Shown here in pieces: positions 23,105 through 35,200 of a stretch of DNA of 64,000 bases (its first letter is position 1; the number at the start of each line of letters is the position of its first letter). The DNA lies in contig NC_044288.2 of the NCBI RefSeq assembly GCF_004027225.2, forward strand, positions 23,322,744-23,386,743, read 5' to 3'. Both the position numbers and the translations under genes were made by a program. This stretch comes from Strigops habroptila (taxonomy: Eukaryota; Chordata; Aves; Psittaciformes; Psittacidae). Below the pieces are notes generated by a model, which was not told the DNA's origin, made no database searches, and saw only the letters and a program-made list of their open reading frames with translations.

Positions 23105-23350
23105 CTGTAAAGTAGCCTCGGTTTACTTAAATGTTTACTGTCAAAATCTAGCGTGGACCAATTGATCCATTACAGCCTTGGGTTTTTTTATGTTTACCAT
23201 TAATTATTTTTAAAATAAGGCATTTTGCTTCTAAGGTGAGAGGGACAGGTCTCTGGGAATAAGACCAAGAGAAAACACTGCAGAACTCCTCCACCCTTTC
23301 CAAACCGGTAGCCAGCGTTTTATACTAATGGGCCGTTAATTGATGGTGCA
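23105..23350. promoter_or_regulatory. AT-rich candidate regulatory block
   Basis: A block rich in TTAAT/ATTA cores (ACCATTAATTATTT near 23197, GCCGTTAATTGATG near 23332) lies between GC-rich flanks and is free of recognised repeats. It could be a TLX3 upstream element. Confidence 0.25.
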
Positions 23351-26059
23351 TTACTGCGCAGTTCCTGCCGAGCTGCCTGGCGCAGCCGCCCGAGTGCAGG
23401 GGCCGCAGTATGAGGGATGCTCCCGCAGGGAACCCAGGGGCAGGGCGGCCCGTTCGGATGCACAATGTTCTGCTGGTCGGGCTCCAGCAACTGATACAGG
23501 GGGCCAAGGGGCTGCTAAAGACTCCCCTGCGCCCGCCGCGGTGCTCGCACACGGGCTGCGATGCTGTGCCCGGCTGGAGAAGAGAAGCCACCCCCGAGCT
23601 TGGGAGCCCTTCACTTTGAACAGCGACCGAGCCTGCCCTGCTATGTGTATGACACAGCTGTAGGGAGAGGTGCAAGCGCTGTGGGCACCCGACCCCTCAT
23701 GCTGGTACCCAGGATGTGCCCCCACAGTCCGCAGGGTTGCAGTACCTGCAGAGCTCATCCTGCCAGGCAGCAGCAGCAAATCAACCTGCAACAACGCAAT
23801 GGGAATACAGGCTCAGGGTCTTCAGCGAGCCCAGGTCGTTATAAGGGGCTTGATTGCACCTGAAATGCTGAGCATGTGCTTCAACTGCTGCTTAACTGCT
23901 GCGCTGGGGCCTCAGTCCAGACAGTGCTGGTCCTCATCCCGCCTCGAGGAGCTCCACAGGGTATTAGCCAGCCCTGTACATCTGTTCAGCCATTCCTGCA
24001 CTTCCAGCTTCTCTCACATTGCCTCTTTCCCAACACTCTGCTGTGCACATCCTGAGTTGTGTGCCTGGCATGCTGTCCTGCATGGCCAGGCGTCCAGAAG
24101 CTCCAATTTCTCCAAAGGCTCCTTCCTTCAGGGCCTGGGACCAGCAGTGGTCACAGCAACCCTCACCCGAGGTACTGCCTACAGCTGGAAGCCAGTGCTT
24201 AGAGGGAGAGGGGTTTGATGAGTGTCTGATCTACAGCCCTGGTCTTCATCAGCATCTTTATGCTTCCTCATTGGTGGTCACACTGACACAAACAAGTCCT
24301 TTTTCTTTAAAAGAACACTAAAGGCAATGTCAGGGCTCACATTTCAAACTGCTCTGTGGCCCTCAGACCCGCCTTTAACATGCAGGAGCTTACAGGCTAG
24401 GAGCTGGTCTCTAATGCTGGGTCACTGGGGAGCCACGTGAGCCCGAGCCTGCTGCTAGAGCCCAGCACCGGCAGACACTGGGACCTGCCATCCCCTAAAG
24501 GCATCACCTGTTGCTTCAGGTTTTGTCTCTTCCCATAGGGTGGCAGGGAACAGTGATATCTTGCCGCATGAGAAAGTAGCAGCAGATGCTGAGATGTTTC
24601 TGCTTTAGCTCCTGGCTTTGGCAGCAGACCTCAGAGTGGGCAAGGCCAGTCCTGTCCTCCACAGCCTGTTCTAGATGGCTATTGCTGCATAAACCCGACA
24701 CGCTTTTGAGTGTTTAGCGCATCGCTGATTACATACAATTCATGTGGAAGTCAGCACAACAGAGGACATGAAGAAGTTGTCTGTCGTTCATCCATGGCTC
24801 TGGAAGCAGCATCCCTGCAGGGCTGGTGGGGTGATACTGGTGTTCAGGCTGGAGAAGGACATGGGTGCTCTGCAGCTGGGCATGGGAAGGGGAAGGAGGA
24901 GAGGACAGTCAAAAGCAGCTTAGGTGTAACAAGCTGCTGCCTGAGCTCTGCCTGCACCCACCTGGGGACACCCTGGGAAAGGGTCAAGGTGGGCACACGG
25001 GTGATGTGGTCTTTACCCTTGTACCTTGTCCTGCAGAGTCCTCCTCGTCGAGGCTAAGCCCCTGAGTGTGAGCCACCATGGCCAACAGGCCCCAGAACAA
25101 GCACTGGCCTTGCTGCCACATCCTGGGGATGGAAAGGCACCCAGGGTGCCTGTGGCTGTGCTCTCATGGCAGGCAGCTTGCTCCCACTGGGGCAGCATCA
25201 CGCACCCGGCTCTTGGTGCTTGGCAGAGCGAGTCCACAGTCCTGTCAGCCCACAGGGGTTACAGCAGCTGCTCTTTTCCTGAGCAGAGCTCTGGTGCTGT
25301 GCAGTCTAAAGGTCATTCTGCTCTGCCCCTTCCTGTGAGCTCCGGAGGGCTGTACCCTGGCTCCAGCCAGGAGAGCTTCATCCACGCAGGCAGGCTGGGG
25401 GAGCTGAGGTCTGCCCTCATCAGCCCCTTCCCCATCAGCCAAAGCGTAGCCCCCCCCGTCCCTCCCCTGTGTGGAGGAGCTCAAGTGAGTGGAGACTGAC
25501 TGGTAATAAAACCTCGGTGCGTGGAAACAGTTAAACCCTTCTCAGAGCACACAGTTAAAGGTGGCTGCAGCCTGTGAGGATGAACGTGCCTTCGTGGTTT
25601 CAATTCACATTTCAAAGCACATCTTTATGGGGTTGGTAACCTTAAACATTATATTAAAAAGCCAAAACTTTGTTTTAGTTCAAAATCCATGCACTGGTCC
25701 ACAAATGCCTGAGACGAGATGAGATGGGGAAGGTATGGGGGAAGCGCTGGGGAAGGAACTCAAAGGGAAGAGAGCTGATGATGGGCAGATGAGGCTCAAT
25801 TTCTTTCTGCCATCTCTGATAAAATCAGGCTGTAGTGAAGCCGACAGGGAATGTCCCAGTACTGTGGACAAACCCTGAAAGATGCAGAGACATTTGGTCT
25901 CCCCCAGCAGCAGCACCAGCCCCAGGAAGGAGAAGGCTGGGAGGTAGCACAAGGCTGAGCCTAAAGCCGGGAAAGCAGCCGGTGTTTCAACACAGCTTCC
26001 TTCTCTTTCATTCTTATTTTATACACCAACATGCAGCTGCTGCCAGATTCTTCTACTAA

Positions 26060-26420
26060 ATATGACTTTTGTTGGGCAAATTACATTAGGATGGATGCCA
26101 CAGGTATCCATTAAGGTTTATTTATCGTGATACTGTTTGGATCTCACGCTTATAAATAACTTATGTTACGGCTTTTGTTTGTAGAAATGTAACTTACATA
26201 TTTTATTATGCTTTCTGTAAACCTCAAAAAGAATATTGTCAAAGAAGCACCTCTTAACAGCAGCCTAAACTACGGTACATAAAATCTACACTAACATTAT
26301 TTTTTAATATGGCAAGGAAGCGTGTTATCCCTCTACAGTTTGAAAGGTTTGCTGTCATCATAAACTCGTGCTACAATAAAACATTAACAAGTCTAAGGAA
26401 TTATTCTGTAAGGTGTGCAT
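26060..26420. promoter_or_regulatory. AT-rich candidate regulatory block
   Basis: Unique AT-rich sequence with words such as TCCATTAAGG and TTTATTTATCG near 26107-26125 and TTATAAATAAC near 26150. It has no frame and no repeat similarity. Its composition fits a conserved non-coding element, but conservation is untested. Confidence 0.25.
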
Positions 26421-26653
26421 ATACCGGGGACTGAGTTTGTTCAAAGCCTCCTTATGCAGGCAGGGCAAGGTAATAAAACTGTGTTTCCCCTGGAAAGCTG
26501 CCTTTGCCAGCTCCAGCGCAGTGGTGAAGGCTGCTCTGGGGTGGTTTGCTCTTCCCTGTAGGGGGGCAGACACTTACCTGAGATTCAGCAGTTGGTGCTT
26601 TTCACTGTGATGATATAAAACGCATTTTGGGGAGAATCAGACCTGTTCTACAG

Positions 26654-26763
26654 TCATAGAATCCTAGAATGTTTTGGGTTGAAGGGACTTTAATGCTCAT
26701 CCAGTTCCAACCCCCTGCCACGGGCTGGGACACCTTCCACTAGACCGTATTGTTCTAGGCTCC
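26654..26763 (-). mobile_element. CR1 LINE 3'-end fragment
   Basis: The minus strand shows the CR1 3' end: CTAGTGGAAGGTGTCCC, then CGTGGCAGGGGGTTGGAACT, then an AAAGTCCCTTCAACCC-like block and a terminal TTCTAGGATTCTATGA. It is truncated to about 110 bp and non-coding. Confidence 0.92.
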
Positions 26764-27019
26764 CATCAGTCTCCTGCGATGAGACCACTCCAGGCCTGAG
26801 TGGTGTCTCCTTTCTGACGCTTCCCATTCCCTTGTTTCCACTTTCTTTTTTTTCCTTAAAAGGAGAAACAAAATTCCATCCCCTCTTAAGGCAATTATAA
26901 CCTTTTAAAAACCACATAAGGCATTACACGTGCTCTGTAAACACGAGGCAATTCTGGGCTGTACCCACTTCGACAGCGCCCTTTTCAAAAGCTAACAGTA
27001 AGGACTCTCAACAAAGAAT

Positions 27020-27260
27020 CTGGAGCCATAAACCACACTATTTGCTATACTATCCATTTCCTAATCTAAAAGCAAGTATATTTATACGACCAGCTACTCT
27101 AAATAAGATCCTGTTGTCAATTGTTAAGCAAGGTTGAAACGCTGTTTAAACACGTCTTGAGTTTGCCCAGTTTATAAGGTGCTCTTTAGAATCTCACTTG
27201 TAAGTTGTAACAAAGGATGTGTTTATGGGGAATTTTCAGAAACGTACTTGAGCGCTCCGG
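27020..27260. promoter_or_regulatory. AT-rich candidate regulatory block
   Basis: Unique low-GC sequence without a reading frame, including TTGTCAATTGTTAAGC near 27115 and CACTTGTAAGTTGTAAC near 27196. A weak candidate for a conserved element between the two genes. Confidence 0.2.
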
Positions 27261-28599
27261 GGAGTCAGGAGCCATGTATTTAAAGCAAGCCCTAAAATCT
27301 GAGTGCCAAGTTATGGGGACACAGGCCTCCTCCTTTACAATATGCCATGCTTCAGCTCTAGTTTAACCAGGAAATGGGCTGGTGTGTGAGCACACACTGA
27401 CAGCATGCACCCACTACTTATTTCCACTGTTGGGCAAAGAAAGTGGAGTCACGGAACCCATCAGTTTTCATCTGAGCCTGCAATACCAACACACAGAGCT
27501 GTGGGGCTGCGTCAGGGCTTCTCCATCAGAACTGCCATTAGGCACGCAGCACCCAGTGGGCACCATGAGCGACGGGCATGGAGAAACCTCTCCCCAAGCC
27601 CCAGATCACCCCGAGACCCGCACATGCGTTCCTGAGATCAGGTTTGCAGCTTTTAAAATCCCATTTGGCAGCACAAATCCCAGTTCCCTTTAAGGATCAA
27701 AATGGAAAGTTAATGACCACTCTAATCCATACGCGCTCAATGTGTTGATAAGGATCATCCACTGCCTGCAGAGTTTCAAACCTTGGCACATAGCATCAGG
27801 CCGCATGTAGGAACACCCCAAATCTGCAGCTTTTGAGTAACCTCAATTGATTATTTTCTTTTGGCAATCAGAGCGTCTGGCTACAGATTAAATACTTTCT
27901 CCAGCTGAGCTTAAAAGTAAACAGAAAACCGCCCAACAGTATTATTTCCTTTCAGATTTAGATCATCCAACTTCAAAATGTGCAGGGAAGTAACAGTTGC
28001 AAAGAAAAAACTGGAACAAGGCAGTAAGAAATACTGATACGAACTTTTCCTCCCTGCTGACCACCATAAAAAATTCCCGTTCTTATCTAAACAGTGGGGA
28101 AATATTACTGAACGCACAAGTGTAAGCATGAAAAACACATAAAATCAGTTATTTACATAAGAAAAAATAGTAATAAAACCCCAACCCAAATCAAACCTAA
28201 TACCAAGAGTTCGTAATGGCACCTAACAGCTTTTCTACTATCTGAACTTATTGCTTAAATATTTCAGATTTTTGGTAGATCTTGCTTCAATTCATTCGGG
28301 TGTTTCTGCAGCTCACACGCTGCCTCCTGCCCACCATGGACCACACTGACGGTTCCCACAGGCCAGGGTGGTGAGTTCCAGCACAAGTGTTGGACTGGGG
28401 GAGGGATTTTGTTCTGGTACATGCCGAACTTATCATCCCCTGAGAGGTGGAAACAAAGCTGCTGAATTGCTGTTTCGGATGCATAAATTCATCTTCATTG
28501 TGCCACCTGCCGCTTACATATGGGCTGTAAGTCTCTGCAACTATCTGCTTGCTTTTTTTTTGTAGTGGTGGATAGATTTTGTTCTTTTTAAACAGTGTG

Positions 28600-29201
28600 T
28601 TAACAACTTTATTTTCTTCTGTGTTTACGTTTTCAGTTTTCTTGCTACACTTTTAGCCTAAAATGCTCATTTTTAGTCTTCTACATTGTTGTCCACATTG
28701 TCATTAACCATGCTGAAAAAAAAAATATAACATTTTGTAAAAAAATAGTAAATTTTATTATTTCGAAAAGCTGTCATATAAAATTCGTACTGGCTTTCAT
28801 CTCATTTTCAAACAAATATGACCTCAGAGTGAGATGGGGAGTTTTTAACTGATGAGATATTATTTACTATTATGTGTAGAGCTGAGAATCATTAACTGAT
28901 ACAAGTTTAGAAGGAATGCATATTTATTTTGTTCTTTGGTTAAGCACTATTTCTACACTGTTCCATAAAGATAACAGGATAATAGATTTTGATAAGAAAG
29001 GCTGAAAACGTTCTTCAAATTAAGATTTTCCATCATTTTCACTGTTATAAATCCTTACATTTAGGCCAGAGATATAAAAAGGCAGAAGATATCTTAAAAA
29101 AATAGTTTTCACAAGGGTCAAAAATCTATCTGACAATGTAACTGGGTCCCCAAATGTTCAGGGTTGGTTTGTTAGTCAGTGCTCTGCTCCCACAGTCATT
29201 G
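28600..29201 (-). other. RANBP17 3' UTR (predicted)
   Basis: AT-rich unique sequence follows the RANBP17 stop. Minus-strand AATAAA hexamers occur at 28923-28928, 28754-28759 and 28608-28613, so UTR lengths of about 0.3, 0.45 or 0.6 kb are possible. Which signal is used cannot be told from sequence. Confidence 0.45.
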
Positions 29202-29298
29202 TCAACTCATCATATCCAAAGCGCTGGGATCCGAGGCCCCTTCGCTGCGCAGGGCTTCAGCCATGTCTCTGCGAAAGACTGACATATTCTGAGTGAAC
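29202..29298 (-). CDS. RANBP17: RANBP17 last coding exon
   Basis: This exon completes the split Arg codon, then reads [20 protein letters not shown] and ends ALDMMS with TGA at 29204-29202. The acceptor is TTCCCAG. The DMMS terminus is shared by RANBP17 and XPO7, while the AEALRSEG stretch is RANBP17-like. Confidence 0.95.
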
Positions 29299-32200
29299 CT
29301 GGGAAAAGGAAAACCCAAATGTTTGATTAAAGGAGACCTGATACTGTGAGAGATTTATTTCAAAAATCAGTAAAACGAAAAATAATAATGGAAATTTGAA
29401 ATGAAAACAGAGGAAAACTCACAAACAGAATCACTAGGTGCCCTCAAAACCAGTCCTATAAAATATCAATGAGCATGTAAACATGTATGGGCAGTATCAG
29501 AAACTCAGCCTACCACGTGTGAAAATGTGAATCATTTTAAAAGTCAGCTGGGAAACAAATGCAACAAGAAACCCTTCCATCGCCTGTGACTTGGAACATG
29601 TCCCTTCTCCCAAACCTCCAGCAACGGTCTCTTTGGGACACGTCCAGATGGCCATCAAGGCCAGGCTTTCTCTACCTACCTTCCTCCCTCGTGAGTGGTG
29701 CCAGAGCTCAACCTGTCTCTCAGTGAAACGCGGTACCATCACTCATCTGGCACAGAATGAACTCACAAAAATACCCCCTAACAGTTCTCTAGTGGCAAGG
29801 TGCAGGACGTGAGGTCTGCCTGGTGGCCATCACACCCAGGACTGTGTGTCAACTCTGACTCAGCTTGTGTTACAGCCCGAACCTGATTTACTCCCTTGGC
29901 CTATCCTCACCTGAAACAAAGAGTTTAATTGCCATTTACCACATCTCATGTATGCATTTAAAGAACCAAAACCACCCCAAAACCACACCAAAACAAGATT
30001 TACAGTGCCAGACCCTGGCATTTGTGATACATTTACAATGTATTTCACCCTGCGTTTAGGGCTTTTCAAATGTTCTTTTGTTTGTTGCCTCAATGCTCTT
30101 TGCTTTAACTGCGTCAGACTTTGCTGGCTCACTATAGTGAAGGTAATAAAGCTTCCCCTAGAACAGCTCCTTAGGGCTCCTTCTTGCAGAGGACTCTGTG
30201 GACAGGTGCTTGGAAAACTGGTGGGATCTCAGCAAAGGTCTGTGCAGGACCAGGGGTAATAACCCTTCCTGCCTGCCTCCACTGCACTGCACTGGATGGG
30301 TACATCTAGCACTGTGGCAAACCGGGGCATGCTGTGACAATACAAGATGCCATTAGGAGTTTATTCTTTATTCTGTTCATAATTTTTTACGTTTGTGCTT
30401 ATTTCCTTACTAATGGAAATTGATTTCTGCTCAATTTTAAACAATCACAGTTAAAAGAAGCCTCCTGTTCCACAGGATAGATCTGAGAAGGATTACAAAT
30501 CAAGAGCTGAACACAGAAAAGCCATCATATTAACTCATGCTGCTTGTTGGGGAAGTGATGGCTTAAAAGTCTTCCTAAGTTAGACAGGCGGATGCTACTG
30601 AGACAGACGAGCTGCTTGTTCAACTGAATCATCCCTATCCCCCAACACCTGCACCCATTCCTCCCTGCCTGCGCTCCCACAAAAGCTCTCCGAGAGCTTC
30701 CGCACCACTGCCTATGTGAAAGGACTCCACAGTGCTTCGACGTGAAAATCCCCTTTCAAACCATGGATATTTGAATCTAGCATTTGCCAAATCTAATATC
30801 TGCTGGCAGCCCAAGAGATGGAAGCCTCTGTCCATGCCATGAACAGGGAGAGCACAGGGAGCTGGATTCAACCTGTTCAGCCTGGAGAAGAGAAGGCTCT
30901 GGGGAGACCTTAGAGCAGCTCCAGGGCCTAAAGGGGCCAACATGAAATCTGGAGAGGGACTTTGGACAAGGGCCTGTAGGGACAGGACAAGGGGAATGGC
31001 TTTAACCTGCCAGAGGGCAGATTGAGATGAGCTCTGAGGCAGAAGCTCTTCCCTGTGAGGGTGCTGAGGCGCTGGCACAGACTTTACCCAGAGAAGCTGT
31101 GGCTGCCCCATCCCTGGCAGTGTTCAAGGCCAGGTTGGACACAGGGGCTTGGAGCAACCTGCTCTAGTGGAAGGTGTCCCTGCCTGTGGCAGGGGTTGGA
31201 ACTGGATGAGCTTTAAGGTCCCTTCCAACACAAAAACTTCTATGATTCTATGATTCCCCATCCCTCCTGCACGCCTGGAGGTGATGGGGGCGCTCAGCCT
31301 TCTGCCCATGCAGCTTCCTGAGCCCCGGCTCGGCCAGGCAGCGATCCCCTCCCTGTCCTTCATACCTGCAGTTCTCAGAATAGGGCAGCTCAGAGAAAAT
31401 GCACATAATTTCTCTTTTTCTCAGAAAACAATGTTATCTTGAGGACTCCTTGCCTTCAATAAAGATAAACAGTTACGGAACTAAGAAACTAGTAATGAGT
31501 TTTACTCAGTTTTTAATTTTTAAATCCTGAAGGACTGTCAAGTCAAATGAATCCCCTTGGCATTTACAGCCCTAAGGTCAGACTACATCCTACAGCCTGC
31601 CATGGTCAGCTCACAGTTTTTCTTTGTTTTAATAGGCATTCTCCTCCTTCCCAGTGGCTCTCTTCCATTTCCCCAGATTTTCTGCTGATCCAGAACACAA
31701 GTTACACACAAAGTCTGTCTGATTTATTAGTGCTGTAGATATGACCTCTGTGCTTCTCTGGGTTTGCTTCCAAAGTCCCCTGTCTCTGGCACCATCCACA
31801 CTCAGGCCGTAAGAAACTTGCACCTTTAGTACCAGAATTTAATAAGAAAATGAAACAAAAATGTGGAGACCATAATTAACGCAAAACTATTTGAGAACTA
31901 AACAAGTTCAACATAATTTTCACACCAACAAACAGAAGAAGTAAGAGAAATAAAATAACTAAATGGTTTTAGCCATTTAACCCCTTTCCAGTTTCTTTCA
32001 AGCTTCCCAGGAAGCTCCACAGTCTGGATTTTGCGTCTCTGTACTTTCAAAGTTTGCTTTGGTTGAATAACGCAAATCAAGAAAAAAATGCAGCTAGCTA
32101 GTAACAAAATGTTAGTGTGAACATTAAATGCAGAAAACCTCACCACTGCTTTCATGAAGTTTTCTATTCCATTTTTCAAATGAGGGCAAGATTGGGTGGA

Positions 32201-35200
32201 TTTGTAATTCATGTAAAAAAATATTAAAGAATTCCTTGCCTCATTTATCTAAATAAGTGGCCCCACTGGATCCCTTCTCATCTTGCCACTTCACAGGCAG
32301 TTGCTTGACCCCAACAGCAGCAAGAAAAAGCCATGTCAGAGCAACAGCACTGACAGAGGCTGAAGCAAATGTTTTATCACAGGGGTTTAAGGTTGGAAAA
32401 AGGAAGCTCTGAGGCTCACCTGCTGAAATGAGGCAGTTTGTTCCCAAGTGAAAAAGCAGCAGCTGCAGCCTGGCAAACCCTGCCTTTCGGATTACATTAG
32501 GAAATACATTTCTGACCAAGAAAATTCATAATTATCAAATGTTCAGGCTCTAACTGTTAAGTCTAGGGATGAATTCTCTGATAGGGTATTATGCTTCTTT
32601 CAAAAGGAACTGCAGTTTATGGCTATCTGGAATACTTCCTATATTTTTTTCCAGTTAAATTTTCCATTTGCCTTTTATTTTTTTCAATTTACTTACCTGT
32701 CTCTGTTCTTTACCAAAAGGTTTTGCTCAACTCCTTCCATAAGATTCCTGAAGCACTGGTCAAGGACTTCCTGTTTGCTGTCAGGCTGGCTGGTTATCAA
32801 GGTTGCCCTCAGCTCGCTGAAGTACTGTGATAGCAAAGCAGAGAATATTAAAAATGAGGTTTGGAAATTTAAACCCAGAGTTACTCACCTACACCTGGAG
32901 CACTCTTGAGCAAGTGCTTCATATGCTGCCCTCTGGGAAAGGAGTCTGGCAGGCAGCACATAGAGCTCTATCTGAACAGGGTTTCAGATGCTGCCTTCCT
33001 GGACTGCACCAGCAGTCAATCAGTTGTGTATGATGACTGGAGTTCAGAAGTACTGGGTGACATGCCAATTTTCCACTTGGTGTTGGCCACCTAGCCAGTT
33101 TCAACACAGAAAGCCACCTAAGAGAGGTGGCAGAAACATCCTTGACCACTTTTCAAGTCTTTGAGAATGGTGCAAATTTGTACACTTTGCTGCGGGCTCT
33201 AGTTGCTTCAGTGCTGTGACAAGGCAGATTCACCTTCATTTCTTTAGAAGCTAAGTAATCTATATGATTTTTTTATATTACTATTCCCATCATATTCTGG
33301 CAGATCTATAGACAGTTAAAATAGAACTTTTTATCACCTCAGGAAAATTTTGGTTTAGTCTAGAAATATGGAGCAGGAGGGGACCTCTAGTGTTATCCAC
33401 TACCCTACTACTACAGCCAAGCAAGTCATATAATCCTGTTTAGTCTTTATTATATTGGCTGTGTCAGTCAAAGTCTTATGGCCTTGGGCGTAAGCACATC
33501 CATGGTATAAGCACTGATACAGACAATTATTCAGAGGAGAATGAACCATTCTGATGAAGCTGTGCCCAAGTACCTGGCAAAGTTTCTGAGCAGTCTGATA
33601 TTGCAGTCAAGAGGAATATTGCTGGTATTCCCCAAATTTCAGGTGTGTAACAAGATAGCATGCTAAAAGTAGGCTGAAAATCAGTTTTTTGTATGTAAAA
33701 TTTAGCATACATTTGAAGTTAATGTAACTTGTAGGGTGTCACAGAGTGTCAGAAAGCGCAAAAGTCTGGGATTAGTTTGCCAGATTTTTCTAAAACCTTT
33801 AACAGGTTTAAACCTGTTTAAACCTTAAACAAATCTCAAATTAAACACACGTCTTTTCCATCAAAATTACAGCTCTTCTGTACACACAAACCGGTATGGG
33901 ATAACAAAAGAAAGTGTAGTAAAACCATAACACTAACGCTAAGCCCTGACAACTCAACAGGATTATAGGAAGCGTTTGCTTTAATGTCTGCTTGGCAAAT
34001 CACTTGCCCTCAAACCAGTTCCTTTCAAACCAGAAACATCCTGTATTATGCATCTTTGCTGACCACTGCAGCAGTACTGGAAGTGAAGGCAGCAGCTGAT
34101 CAAATAGCTGGGTCCCAAACTACTTAGGAACTCAAAACTGAAAATCACCTGGGGGCTGGTGTAAAAGATGAAATATCTGCCTGCAACAAGCACATTCCCA
34201 GAAGCCCTGTCTCAAGGTGACAAATGCAGAGTTCAGTGTAGAGAAGGCCACAAGCCCGAGACCTTGTCCAGTGTCCACAAGTTGTTTTTAGACAAGAGGC
34301 ATTCCAAGAACAACTTCAGTCAACCTGATAATGGAAAGTATTAACGTCAATCTCTGCCTACCATTAATGACTACAGCATCCCACGGCATCACCGTTTCAA
34401 CACTGGGGAGCTGTTCTGAGCCCTGGGGTTTCTAGGGCTTCTCTGCAGTAACATCACTTTTGCCTGTACACTCGAATGCCTGTGTTCTTTGGTTGAAGGA
34501 CAACAGCAAGGAGGAGACATGGTTGCTACATTATTGAATGCAGAGAGCTTTTTGTGCCAACCTCTTGTGCTTAGGATTTAAACTTGCTGCTGCACTTCAG
34601 TGCAGAAACAATGTCAGGAGCCATGTGCAACCATCCCATTTCATACTAAGCTGATGCTGTCTCAAAAGATTTAGCATTGTTTTACATTGGACTCTTGAGT
34701 ATGATTCCCATTTTGGCATAATTAGCCCTAGTAGCACAAGCTAAGAGTATAAATCCCAATTTTCGTGTGTCCCCAAGTAAACTTGATGCCTTCCCTTCGA
34801 GATGAATTACAGGCAAAGAAGATCTCATTAACACAAAAGAGGAAGAGAACAAGCAGCAAAACATGGTAAATGTATGTTTGCTACCTCAAGAACTGTAGAG
34901 ACAGAGACCCTACCTGAAATAAAGGAACCCATTTCCAATAAATGAACCAGCTGTGCACTGAAACGAGCCAAGAAAAGATGACTTTTACTGCCATATATAA
35001 GTACGTGTCCTACTTTTTCTGAACATGAAATAAATAACCTTGATGCAAAAGGGGCAATACAAATATTGTAAATCCTATTTCCTGTTCTCCACCCTTCCAG
35101 AAGAAATGTTAAGACGTGTTCGTAAGTAAAGGTGCTTGTATATATCCATGTCTGCTAAGCGAAACACATAATCATTAGAACTAGTCTAATTTCAGTAAAA

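Larger units (their letters stand above)
21571..28600. other. Intergenic region between RANBP17 3' end and TLX3
   Basis: No gene is supported. Frames are short and their conceptual products resemble nothing known. Apart from a degenerate GCATGG repeat, one CR1 end and three AT-rich candidate elements listed separately, this appears to be unique sequence of moderate GC content. Confidence 0.7.
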
